Origin: CAYRDC01 sp964422925
Lineage (GTDB): Bacteria; Bacteroidota; Bacteroidia; Chitinophagales; S012-47
Assembly (NCBI GenBank): GCA_964422925.1
Contig: CAYRDC010000010.1
Span: 24,127-88,126, forward strand
DNA length: 64,000 nt
Direction of reading: 5' to 3'
Shown: positions 46,289 to 54,073 of the stretch, in pieces
Numbering within the stretch: the stretch's first letter is position 1
Layout: each line of letters begins with the position of its first letter
Notes under the pieces: model-generated
Database searches by the model: none
The model's input: only the letters and a program-made list of their open reading frames with translations
What the model was told of the DNA's origin: nothing
Translations under genes and position numbers: made by a program

Positions 46289-47003
46289 TGTTCTCCGGTT
46301 TTGTGCCTAACTGATTGCTTTCCATAAAACGGTCAATGGCCGCGCGCCAGCTGTTCATGGTCTTGTTCAGCAGGCGCACCACGGCCTTGGACGAAATGGT
46401 AGCCCCGGTGATGGTTTCCACCTCGTTGGGACGGGTCTTTTCCCCGCGTTTCACGGGCAGTATTTTCGGGTCAACGGCCAGTGCCGTGAAATTTTCCTGG
46501 AACTGGTCGTCCTTATATATCTTGTCGCCCAGGCCCGGGGTTTCCTTGCACTCCAGCACCTGGAAGCCGATGATTTCCTTTTTAACCGGGTCGTACCCGA
46601 GAATGGCCCCGATGACATCCTGGAAACCGGGTTCCTCGCCCGGAATGGCAAACCCGATGAAGCGGTCCAGGCTGTCGTAGCCGGCATAAATCCGGGGCAG
46701 GTCGTCCTGGTTGCTTCCCTCCTGCCTTTCCTGGTTACCTGTAAAGAGCTGCAGGGTATTGCCGGACAGCACGTAAGTATCGTAGCGGGCACAGCCGGGC
46801 AGCACCTGGAAGATGGCTTTTTGCAGGGCTTCCGCCTTATTGGCATTGATAAGCGGCAGCGTGTAGAGATAGACCGCCACCAGTGCCAACCCGGCAAAAA
46901 AGCCGCCCAGGCCCAACGTGGAAATCAACCGGAAGGAACTCGGTTCCGGCTCTTCCGGCACCACGGGCGCTGGTTGCGTGTTCTGTGTGTCCTGTTCAGT
47001 CAT
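46281..47003 (-). CDS. rnfG: Rnf complex subunit RnfG
   Basis: A 240-residue subunit with one N-terminal membrane helix (about 28-50) and a periplasmic FMN-binding domain. The flavinylation motif is ETITGATISSKAVV near 195-208; the threonine of TGAT is the expected FMN-phosphoester site. RnfG passes electrons between RnfD and the membrane core. It starts inside the end of rnfD (8-bp overlap). No separate apbE flavin transferase is in the window. Confidence 0.94.
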   Translation of the reverse strand: MTEQDTQNTQPAPVVPEEPEPSSFRLISTLGLGGFFAGLALVAVYLYTLPLINANKAEALQKAIFQVLPGCARYDTYVLSGNTLQLFTGNQERQEGSNQDDLPRIYAGYDSLDRFIGFAIPGEEPGFQDVIGAILGYDPVKKEIIGFQVLECKETPGLGDKIYKDDQFQENFTALAVDPKILPVKRGEKTRPNEVETITGATISSKAVVRLLNKTMNSWRAAIDRFMESNQLGTKPENNE

Positions 47004-48015
47004 CCGTCTTCAGTTTCTTACGCCTTCCGTATGGTTTTATTTTGGTAAACCGGTTGATCAGCGGGGTTGCTGCGTTCATCAGCAAAATGGCGTACATTAC
47101 GCCTTCGGGCAGCCCGCCCCAGATCCGGATGAGCACCACCAGGATGCCGATGCCCGCTCCGTAAATCCACAATCCCCTGGGCGTAATGGGCGAGGTCACC
47201 AGGTCGGTAGCCATATAAACGGTTCCCAGCAGCAGGCCCCCGGACAGCAGCATAAACCACGGAGCCGGGTAAGTTTCCGGGGATGCCCAGTAAATGATGC
47301 CGGAAAGGATGCCCACACTCAGCAGGATGGATGCCGGAACGCGCCAGTTAATAATGCCACGCGCCAACAGGTATATGCCCGCCAGGATGAGGATCAGCCC
47401 GCAGGTTTCGCCCAACGATCCACCGGTATTACCCAGCAGCAGGTCGTGCAGGCTGGTGGCCGCGTGCTCAAATTTCATTTTCGCCAGCGGGGTGGCCATG
47501 GTCATGCCGTCCGGGGCAGCCGGGTGCGAGAAGGGAAACGCCAGGTTGCCCGGGCGGGGCATAAACCATTCACCGTCAGGCGGTGACCAGGTGGTGATGG
47601 CGGTCGGGAAAGCCGCCTGCAGGAAGGCACGCCCCACGAGGGCCGGGTTAAAGATATTCTGCCCCAGCCCGCCCCAGATCAGCTTGCCCATCCCGATGGA
47701 TACCACGCCCCCCAGGAAAGTCATCCACAGGGGAAAGCCCGGGGGCAGGGTAAGCGCCAGCAGAATACCCGTAATGAGGGCGCTTCCGTCCCGCAGGGAT
47801 TTGCCCTTGGGCCGGTTGGGGTCAAAGAGCCATTCGGTAAACAGGCAGGAAACGATGCCAGTAACCGTCTGCAGCAAGGCGCTCAACCCGAAATAATAGA
47901 AAGCCACGGCCACCACCGGGATCAGGGTGTACACCACCTCAAACATGATTTTCGGGGTGCTTACCTGATCTTTCAGGAAAGGCGCAGTGGAAACCGTGAA
48001 TTTTATTTTTGCCAT
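46996..48015 (-). CDS. rnfD: Rnf complex subunit RnfD
   Basis: A 339-residue integral membrane subunit, from the ATG at 48015, with about nine hydrophobic segments and a covalent-FMN loop between residues about 180 and 200. DGMTMATPLAK has the MAT-PL pattern in place of the common SGATPL; the threonine is retained. GLGQNIFNPALVGRAFLQAAFP is a strong RnfD/NqrB signature. The longer frame upstream overlaps rnfC and lacks a fitting N-terminus. It starts 13 bp after rnfC. Confidence 0.94.
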   Translation of the reverse strand: MAKIKFTVSTAPFLKDQVSTPKIMFEVVYTLIPVVAVAFYYFGLSALLQTVTGIVSCLFTEWLFDPNRPKGKSLRDGSALITGILLALTLPPGFPLWMTFLGGVVSIGMGKLIWGGLGQNIFNPALVGRAFLQAAFPTAITTWSPPDGEWFMPRPGNLAFPFSHPAAPDGMTMATPLAKMKFEHAATSLHDLLLGNTGGSLGETCGLILILAGIYLLARGIINWRVPASILLSVGILSGIIYWASPETYPAPWFMLLSGGLLLGTVYMATDLVTSPITPRGLWIYGAGIGILVVLIRIWGGLPEGVMYAILLMNAATPLINRFTKIKPYGRRKKLKTDD

Positions 48016-48028
48016 AGTCAACCCTCTG

Positions 48029-49396
48029 TCAGGCAGTTTGTTTGGCCCGTTCGCGGGCCTGCGCTTCGCGCAATATCCCTTTGGCCACCCGGAAACTCTG
48101 CACCAACGGGATGCCGGACGGGCATACAAACGAGCAACTGCCGCACTCAAAACAATCCATTACATGATTTTCAGCCATTTCTTCCCAAAGGCCCTTCTTG
48201 GCCAGCAGGCCCAGCAGGGAGGGGTTCAGGAACATCGGGCAGGCATCCACGCAGCGGCCGCAGCGTATGCAGTTGTATTCCTGCATGGAGCGCACTTCGC
48301 GGTCGGTCAGCAGCAGGATGCCCGAAGTGCCTTTCACCACGGGCACATCCAGGCTTTTCTGCACCATGCCCATCATGGGCCCGCCCAGGATCATGCGGGA
48401 GGCTTCTTCGGTGAGCCCACCGCAGAGGTCAACGAGCCTGCGCATGGGGGTACCGATCGGAACCAGCAGGTTGGATGGATTGCGCACCGCAGTGCCCGTT
48501 ACGGTCACCACGCGCTCAATCAATGGCTTGCCGGTGGTGAAATATTCGTGCAGGGCCACCACGGTTCCCACGTTGCTCACCAGCACGCCCACGTCAATGG
48601 GCAGCCTGCCGCCCGGCACTTCCTCGCCCAGGATGGCGGTGATCATCATTTTTTCAGCGCCCTGCGGGTATTTCACCTTCAGCGCCATGACTTCGGTGGG
48701 ATACGGGCTGGCCGCGGCCCTTTCGCGCAGCACCCGGATGGCATCCGGCTTATTGGCTTCGATGCCGATGAAAGCCTTTTCCGGTTTCAGGAAGCGCATC
48801 AGCAGTTCCACCCCGCCAATCAGGGCTTCCGGATATTCGACCATGGTCCGGTGGTCGGCCGTGAGGAAGGGTTCGCATTCGCAGCCGTTCAGCATAAGGT
48901 AGCGGCAGGTCTTTCCTTCCGGTATGGAAAACTTGACATGCGAAGGGAAAGCGGCCCCGCCCAGCCCCACAATGCCCGCATGCTGCACCGCTTTGATAAA
49001 TCCTTGTAAATCCAGCTTGTCGAGGTCGTAAGGCGCGTGGCTTTCCATGCGCTGGGAGCTGAAAGGATCGGTTTCAATGCGGATGGAAGGAACCAGTTGC
49101 CCGGCCGGATTGGTGTACAACCCGATATCCGCTACGCGTCCGTCTACGGGAGAATGAAGGGCTACCGATACGAATCCGCCCGGCTCCGCAATCATCTGCC
49201 CGCGTTTTACAGTATCCCCTTTTGCGACCACCGGCCGTGACGGAGCCCCGATATGCTGACCCAGAGGCAGTATATATTCCTCCACGAAAGGCATGCGCTC
49301 AATAGCCTGCTGGCAGCTCAGCCATTTGTATTCCTCGGGATGCACCCCGTGGCGGAAAGTATAGGTTTTCCCTATGGCTTTGATTTCAGTGATCAC
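48029..49396 (-). CDS. rnfC: Rnf complex subunit RnfC
   Basis: A 455-residue peripheral subunit carrying the NADH/FMN site and two [4Fe-4S] clusters. GLGGAAFP at 144-151 belongs to the nucleotide/FMN-binding fold shared with NuoF. The clusters are bound by C376-C379-C382-C386 (CIRCGRCVDACP) and C415-C418-C421-C425 (CFECGSCSFVCP). An N-terminal barrel-sandwich domain (about 40-95) is also typical. The start is a GTG overlapping the previous stop codon (GTGA), so coupling to the giant upstream gene is likely. Confidence 0.95.
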   Translation of the reverse strand: MITEIKAIGKTYTFRHGVHPEEYKWLSCQQAIERMPFVEEYILPLGQHIGAPSRPVVAKGDTVKRGQMIAEPGGFVSVALHSPVDGRVADIGLYTNPAGQLVPSIRIETDPFSSQRMESHAPYDLDKLDLQGFIKAVQHAGIVGLGGAAFPSHVKFSIPEGKTCRYLMLNGCECEPFLTADHRTMVEYPEALIGGVELLMRFLKPEKAFIGIEANKPDAIRVLRERAAASPYPTEVMALKVKYPQGAEKMMITAILGEEVPGGRLPIDVGVLVSNVGTVVALHEYFTTGKPLIERVVTVTGTAVRNPSNLLVPIGTPMRRLVDLCGGLTEEASRMILGGPMMGMVQKSLDVPVVKGTSGILLLTDREVRSMQEYNCIRCGRCVDACPMFLNPSLLGLLAKKGLWEEMAENHVMDCFECGSCSFVCPSGIPLVQSFRVAKGILREAQARERAKQTA

Positions 49397-52300
49397 GCCT
49401 CTTTTTTCCCGTTTTTGAGCTCACCCTGCCGGGCGAGGGCAACCAGCTTATCGCGCAGTTTCCTGCGAATCTGTTCCAATTGGGCTTGTTCCTGCTCTTT
49501 CAGGCGCTGCTCGAATTCCGCACGCGCAGCCTGCAGGTCAGCTTTATATTTTTCGCTGAGCTCTTTTTCCACTTCTTTCCGGAGTTTTTCAGGGTATGGC
49601 GTCAGCATTCCGGCCCATTCGCGGAGGCTGTGCCAAATGGTTTGAACGGTTTCCGCGGTCTGAACCACTTCAGGGCTTACGGCCCAGGTTTGCAGTTCCC
49701 CGTTCTCCACCCGGTAAATCACCGGTATGACACCTTCCCGCTGACCGGGATCTGTTTCCAGGTACTCTGCCACCGGTAAGGCTTTCCCGTTATCCGGCTC
49801 GTAGGGCGTAAAATGATTTTCCCAGGCTTTGAGGGTAAAGGCCCAGTCGGCCCAGGTAAGCCGTATGTCCAGTGATTTTTCTTCCCCTTCTTCAAGGTAA
49901 GACAAGGTCTGACCCGTCCAGTTTTTTTCTGCATCCGGGTTGTAATCCAGGGACAAGCATTCGCTGAAAAAGAGGCTGTCGGCATCCGGATCGAAACGGA
50001 AAACCGTGAAAGCCCGGGTGGCCACTGCCAGGGTCGCCAGGTCCGGCCATTTCGTATCGCGGTCGCGGTGGGCCAGCGGATCGGGAGCGCACAGGGTGAG
50101 CCATGCCGGCAAGCCGTCCCGGAGGGCTTCCACCAGGCTCAGGTAAAGGAATTCCGGGTTGTCCGGGCCGGCCTGGGTTATATGCACGTTTTTCAAGGCC
50201 ATGGCCGACAGCATTTGCCCGGCCTGACGGGCTATGGTGGCGGCAGGTTCCTTCCCTGCCGGGAGGGCCGCGGAATCAAACAGTACCATCTTCAGCGGCA
50301 GCCCGGAGGCCAGCAGCGTTTCGAGATGTTCCAGGGCGGTCCCTGATAAACAGGAACTATCGGCCAGGATCAGCACCGGGGGCAACAGGCTTTTTTCTTC
50401 CTCGTCCAGGTCTTTCCAGGACATGGCCGCGATTTCCCGGTCATGCTCTTCCGGGTTGTATTTTCCGGCTGCTTCGAGACCGGCCCTGCGGATCAGTTTC
50501 ACATTGTCCACCACATAGCGTTCCAGGCCGTAGAGGATGCCCATGGCGGTGCCGGCCAGGCTGCCGGCTTCTTTGACCAGGACAGGTGCAGTAAAAGGAT
50601 TCCAGGGCCAGTCCCCGGCCCATGAAAGCGCCCCTTTACTGAGAACAACCAGGTTCATCCGGGCACGGCCGGAGCCTGTGGGGCCCTGCGCCAGGGCCCA
50701 GGAGAGATCCTTCAACTGGCTGATCAGCCGGATCATCCGCTGCAGGGCCACGGAATCCACCAGGGTTTTATGCTCCCGCTGGGCAAAACGTGCCATAAGG
50801 TCTTCAAACGGCACTTTACTGCTGCGCACCGCGGAAAGCGCCCGCGAAAGGTCTTCAAAATCTTCTTCCGGCAGGGCTTTGCTCAGGTCATCGTGAACCT
50901 TCCGGCTCAGGGATTTTGCCAGCTTATCCACGGTTTCCTTCCATTCCAGCATTTTGGGCTGGAGGACGGATTCAGCCGCGGCCAGCACCATCCGCACCAC
51001 TGTACGGACCCCCACACCTTCATGGCTGCCGCCCGATCCGTGCATGGAAGTGAGAAAGCTTTTGCTCAGCATCAGGGCGCCCAGCGAAGGATATTCCGGG
51101 TGATGGATCAGCCGCTGAATGGTCTTTGAACCGGTGTCCGGCAGGGATTCCCAAATCCGCAGTAACTCTGATGCCTCCGACATCATCCCCGCTTCCTGAT
51201 CCTGCATTTCCAGGGCATCTTCCGGGCAAACTGACGCGCACAATCCGCATCCCGAGCAGGTGAACGGATCAATAACGAGGCTGAACAGTTCCCCGGAACC
51301 CTTTTCGAGCTGCTCCGGGTTGCGGAAAAAGGTTTCGGTAACGGCAACCGGCAGGGAGGCAATCTCCCGCAGCACGGCCTCAAATTCGGAACGCACCTGT
51401 TCGAGCCGCTCTCCCTCCCACTTCATCTGCACGGCCAATTCTTCAAACGCTTGCGGGAGGAAACCACCCATATTTGCGGGGAGCTCATCCGATTTTTTCA
51501 GCATGACGCCAGCTACTTTGGCGAGGTTTTTCACAGCCGGGATCAGCCGGGTTATCGTCACGCCTTTCACGGAGGCCATGTCCATACCCGCGCGGACCAG
51601 TTTTTCAAGGCCGAAAGCAACCGGGCCGATGGAAGCGTAGGGGCAGAACATGAAGCAACTGGCACAGCCGGTGCATTTGGCGGCATCGAAGCGGGGAAAT
51701 TTTTCCCGCTTTTGCTCCACCCCAGAAAAAGCCGCAGTGACGGGCGGGGTGACGGTCAAGGCTTTAAACGGATCAGTAGTAAGCCGGCTGTTTTCCGCTT
51801 TCCGGTAAAAAATGCCCGTGTGATCGTAAAAAGCAGACAACCTTGACCAGGGAGGACCATGATCGAGGTATTGGCGCACGGCCAGGGGTACTTCCGGGTC
51901 GGGCCCGGGGGCCTCCGGCCGGGGATCCGCGTCCGGCAAGGAGAGTTCCGTCAGCTCCGGAAACTCCCTCCGGAGCCGTTGCAACAAAATCTCCTGCTTC
52001 GGGTAAGGACTCTTGCCTAAGCCAAGGTTGAACCCCGTATAAAAGTATTTTTTAGGTGCCTTTTCCAGCATGTTCAGAAAAGCCGCCCGCAGGGCATTGT
52101 CCCCCACATTGCCGGGGCAAAATCCCAGGCAAACGGTTTCCGCGGCAGGCAGATGGCTCCGCCAGAACGCTGCCCCGGCCTGTCCGGCCGGTGACAGTAT
52201 CGTAACGGTCCGGGCTCTGTTCAGGAATTTTTGCACTTCCTCTTGCGGGAAAGGATGAAGCACCCGCAAAGCCGCTGCGGAAACATTGCTTTTTTCTTCC

Positions 52301-53172
52301 CGCAGCGAAGCGGCCGTTTCCGCAGCCCGTTCGGCCAGACACCCCATGGCAATCAAGCGGTTGGGTTGCGGCTTGTGCCCGGGAATTTCCAGCGCATGGT
52401 ACGCCCAATCGAAAGCTTTGTTAAACGCATCGAAGGATTTTCGCACCATATCGGCCAGGGAGCGGTTCAGGAATTCCCTGGAAGCCAGCCATGCCCGGTC
52501 TCCGGCTTCCCGGTCTTTGCGGCTGCCCACCCTCACGGGCAGGTCGGGGTTTAGCCAGGCCGGAACGCGCCTGCGTTTCGGGCCGAACAACATTTCCTGG
52601 GCGGCCGTGGGTGTGTCCAGATAGTCTTCCGGCTGGCCGCTGAACGCTGCAATTTTTTTACGCGCGGGGATATCCCCTTCCGAAACCATGGCTTCCGGGT
52701 CGAATAACATCAGATGCAAAACCGGCAGCAGCGCCATTTCCGAAAGGTGATGCGCGATCAATGCCATATCAAAAGCTTCCGCGGGGTTGGCGGAAACCAG
52801 AACCGGCACGTCATACCCGGCCAGGACCTCCAGGCCTTCAGGGAGGGCGGGAAACGATTCACCGGTTCCCGGAGCCAAATGGATGGCCATGGGCAGGCGG
52901 TTGCGGCAAGCCTCCTTAATTTCCGTTAGCCACGCCAGCAGTGATTCACCACGCAGGCAGGCGCCTGCGCGCAACCCGGTGAGCCCCATGGCTGCCAGGG
53001 CGGAAAACGAGGTATTTTCCAGTTTGCGAACCGGCCGGTTAAACACATTTTCCCGGACCGGCAGATCATAACCGGAAGGCAGCAAAATGCCCTCGCTGAC
53101 AGATGCTTCCGCCAGCAGGATCATATCCCATCCGTTTCGGTTCACACGCTGGCCATATAGTTTTGTATCCAT
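49393..53172 (-). CDS. Giant PFOR-like iron-sulfur protein inserted in the rnf operon
   Basis: A 1259-residue cytoplasmic protein (ATG at 53172; a GTG two codons earlier overlaps the rnfB stop). Residue numbers here count from the GTG. Residues 1-350 resemble pyruvate:ferredoxin oxidoreductase domains I and II (AAMGLTGLRAGACLRG, VPVLVSANPAEAFDMALIAHHLS). Residues 495-655 form a two-cluster ferredoxin domain with C502/505/508/512 and C641/644/647/651, like PFOR domain V. The thiamine-binding domain that should follow is not recognisable: no GDGxxxxIGxxG-type motif is seen. Instead a module of about 430 residues (830-1195, then a coiled coil to about 1250) is shared with the 857-residue protein encoded upstream. 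Probably an electron-wiring scaffold, not a catalyst (inference). Confidence 0.85.
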   Translation of the reverse strand: MDTKLYGQRVNRNGWDMILLAEASVSEGILLPSGYDLPVRENVFNRPVRKLENTSFSALAAMGLTGLRAGACLRGESLLAWLTEIKEACRNRLPMAIHLAPGTGESFPALPEGLEVLAGYDVPVLVSANPAEAFDMALIAHHLSEMALLPVLHLMLFDPEAMVSEGDIPARKKIAAFSGQPEDYLDTPTAAQEMLFGPKRRRVPAWLNPDLPVRVGSRKDREAGDRAWLASREFLNRSLADMVRKSFDAFNKAFDWAYHALEIPGHKPQPNRLIAMGCLAERAAETAASLREEKSNVSAAALRVLHPFPQEEVQKFLNRARTVTILSPAGQAGAAFWRSHLPAAETVCLGFCPGNVGDNALRAAFLNMLEKAPKKYFYTGFNLGLGKSPYPKQEILLQRLRREFPELTELSLPDADPRPEAPGPDPEVPLAVRQYLDHGPPWSRLSAFYDHTGIFYRKAENSRLTTDPFKALTVTPPVTAAFSGVEQKREKFPRFDAAKCTGCASCFMFCPYASIGPVAFGLEKLVRAGMDMASVKGVTITRLIPAVKNLAKVAGVMLKKSDELPANMGGFLPQAFEELAVQMKWEGERLEQVRSEFEAVLREIASLPVAVTETFFRNPEQLEKGSGELFSLVIDPFTCSGCGLCASVCPEDALEMQDQEAGMMSEASELLRIWESLPDTGSKTIQRLIHHPEYPSLGALMLSKSFLTSMHGSGGSHEGVGVRTVVRMVLAAAESVLQPKMLEWKETVDKLAKSLSRKVHDDLSKALPEEDFEDLSRALSAVRSSKVPFEDLMARFAQREHKTLVDSVALQRMIRLISQLKDLSWALAQGPTGSGRARMNLVVLSKGALSWAGDWPWNPFTAPVLVKEAGSLAGTAMGILYGLERYVVDNVKLIRRAGLEAAGKYNPEEHDREIAAMSWKDLDEEEKSLLPPVLILADSSCLSGTALEHLETLLASGLPLKMVLFDSAALPAGKEPAATIARQAGQMLSAMALKNVHITQAGPDNPEFLYLSLVEALRDGLPAWLTLCAPDPLAHRDRDTKWPDLATLAVATRAFTVFRFDPDADSLFFSECLSLDYNPDAEKNWTGQTLSYLEEGEEKSLDIRLTWADWAFTLKAWENHFTPYEPDNGKALPVAEYLETDPGQREGVIPVIYRVENGELQTWAVSPEVVQTAETVQTIWHSLREWAGMLTPYPEKLRKEVEKELSEKYKADLQAARAEFEQRLKEQEQAQLEQIRRKLRDKLVALARQGELKNGKKEA

Positions 53173-53174
53173 GC

Positions 53175-54068
53175 TCACTGGTAATAAGTGTCTTCAAGAT
53201 CCCGCGTTATTTCCACTCTTCCGAGCGGCAGGTCTGTTCTCCTGGGTTTATCAAATTGCTTTTCGCCTTCCAGCCATACGATGGCTCCGGTTGGGCAACG
53301 GCTGGTGGCTGTTGGGGCCGTCAGATCGTTCAGGTCGTAATTGACCACTGCCAGGTTATTCTTGATTTCGATAACCCCGGGCGCTGAATCGGCCACGCAG
53401 CGGCTGCACGCATTGCAAGCCACCGAACATTTTTCCATGGCCTCGGCCCCTTCCAGTAGAGATTTGCACTGAACGATCAGGCGCTGGGTGACGGGCATGA
53501 TCACAAACAGGCCTTTGGGGCATATATCCACGCAATCGCCACAGGCGGTGCATTTTTCGGGGTCCACCACGGGCAGGGCGTCTTCGTTCATGGTAATGGC
53601 ATCGAAATCGCAGACATCCGCGCAGTCGCCCAGGCCCAGGCAGCCCCAGACGCAGGCTTTCGGGCCGGCCGCTACCACGGCTTCGCCCCGGCAGGTGCTC
53701 AGGCCGCCTTTGTAATCCGCCAGGTTATGGGCTTCATTCCGGCCCCCGGCACATAACAGGCGGGCCACGCGTTTTACTTCTTTCCCGGCTTCCACCCCCA
53801 GGTAACCGGCTATCTCTTCAATGGCAGAAGGTGAGCTTACGGTACATTTGGCCGGGTTCAACTCATTGGCCACCACCTTTTCGGCAAAAGCCCGGCATCC
53901 GGGAACCCCGCAGGCTCCGCAATTGGCGCTGGGAAGCATTTCCTCCACCCTGTCAATCCGGGGGTCTTCGTAAACTTTCAGTTTTTTATAGGCTATGGCA
54001 AGGATAGCGCTGAGCAAAATGCCCAGTCCTACCAGAATGGAGAGCGCTATGACGACCTCATTCCACAC
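53175..54068 (-). CDS. rnfB: Rnf complex subunit RnfB
   Basis: A 297-residue subunit that receives electrons from ferredoxin. An N-terminal membrane helix (5-27) is followed by a four-cysteine domain (C50, C53, C58, C75) and ferredoxin-type clusters: C139/143/149/153, C173/176/179/183, and a further set around C214-C224 with C258. The extra C-terminal cluster region is longer than in short proteobacterial RnfB. It uses a GTG start 5 bp after the 857-residue gene, and its TGA overlaps the start region of the giant gene that follows. Confidence 0.94.
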   Translation of the reverse strand: MWNEVVIALSILVGLGILLSAILAIAYKKLKVYEDPRIDRVEEMLPSANCGACGVPGCRAFAEKVVANELNPAKCTVSSPSAIEEIAGYLGVEAGKEVKRVARLLCAGGRNEAHNLADYKGGLSTCRGEAVVAAGPKACVWGCLGLGDCADVCDFDAITMNEDALPVVDPEKCTACGDCVDICPKGLFVIMPVTQRLIVQCKSLLEGAEAMEKCSVACNACSRCVADSAPGVIEIKNNLAVVNYDLNDLTAPTATSRCPTGAIVWLEGEKQFDKPRRTDLPLGRVEITRDLEDTYYQ

Positions 54069-54073
54069 AAGTG

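Noticed and set aside
47987..49009. A 340-codon plus-strand frame rich in His, Gln and Gly
   Set aside because: Antisense of rnfC; no domain, and the rnf operon frame is certain.
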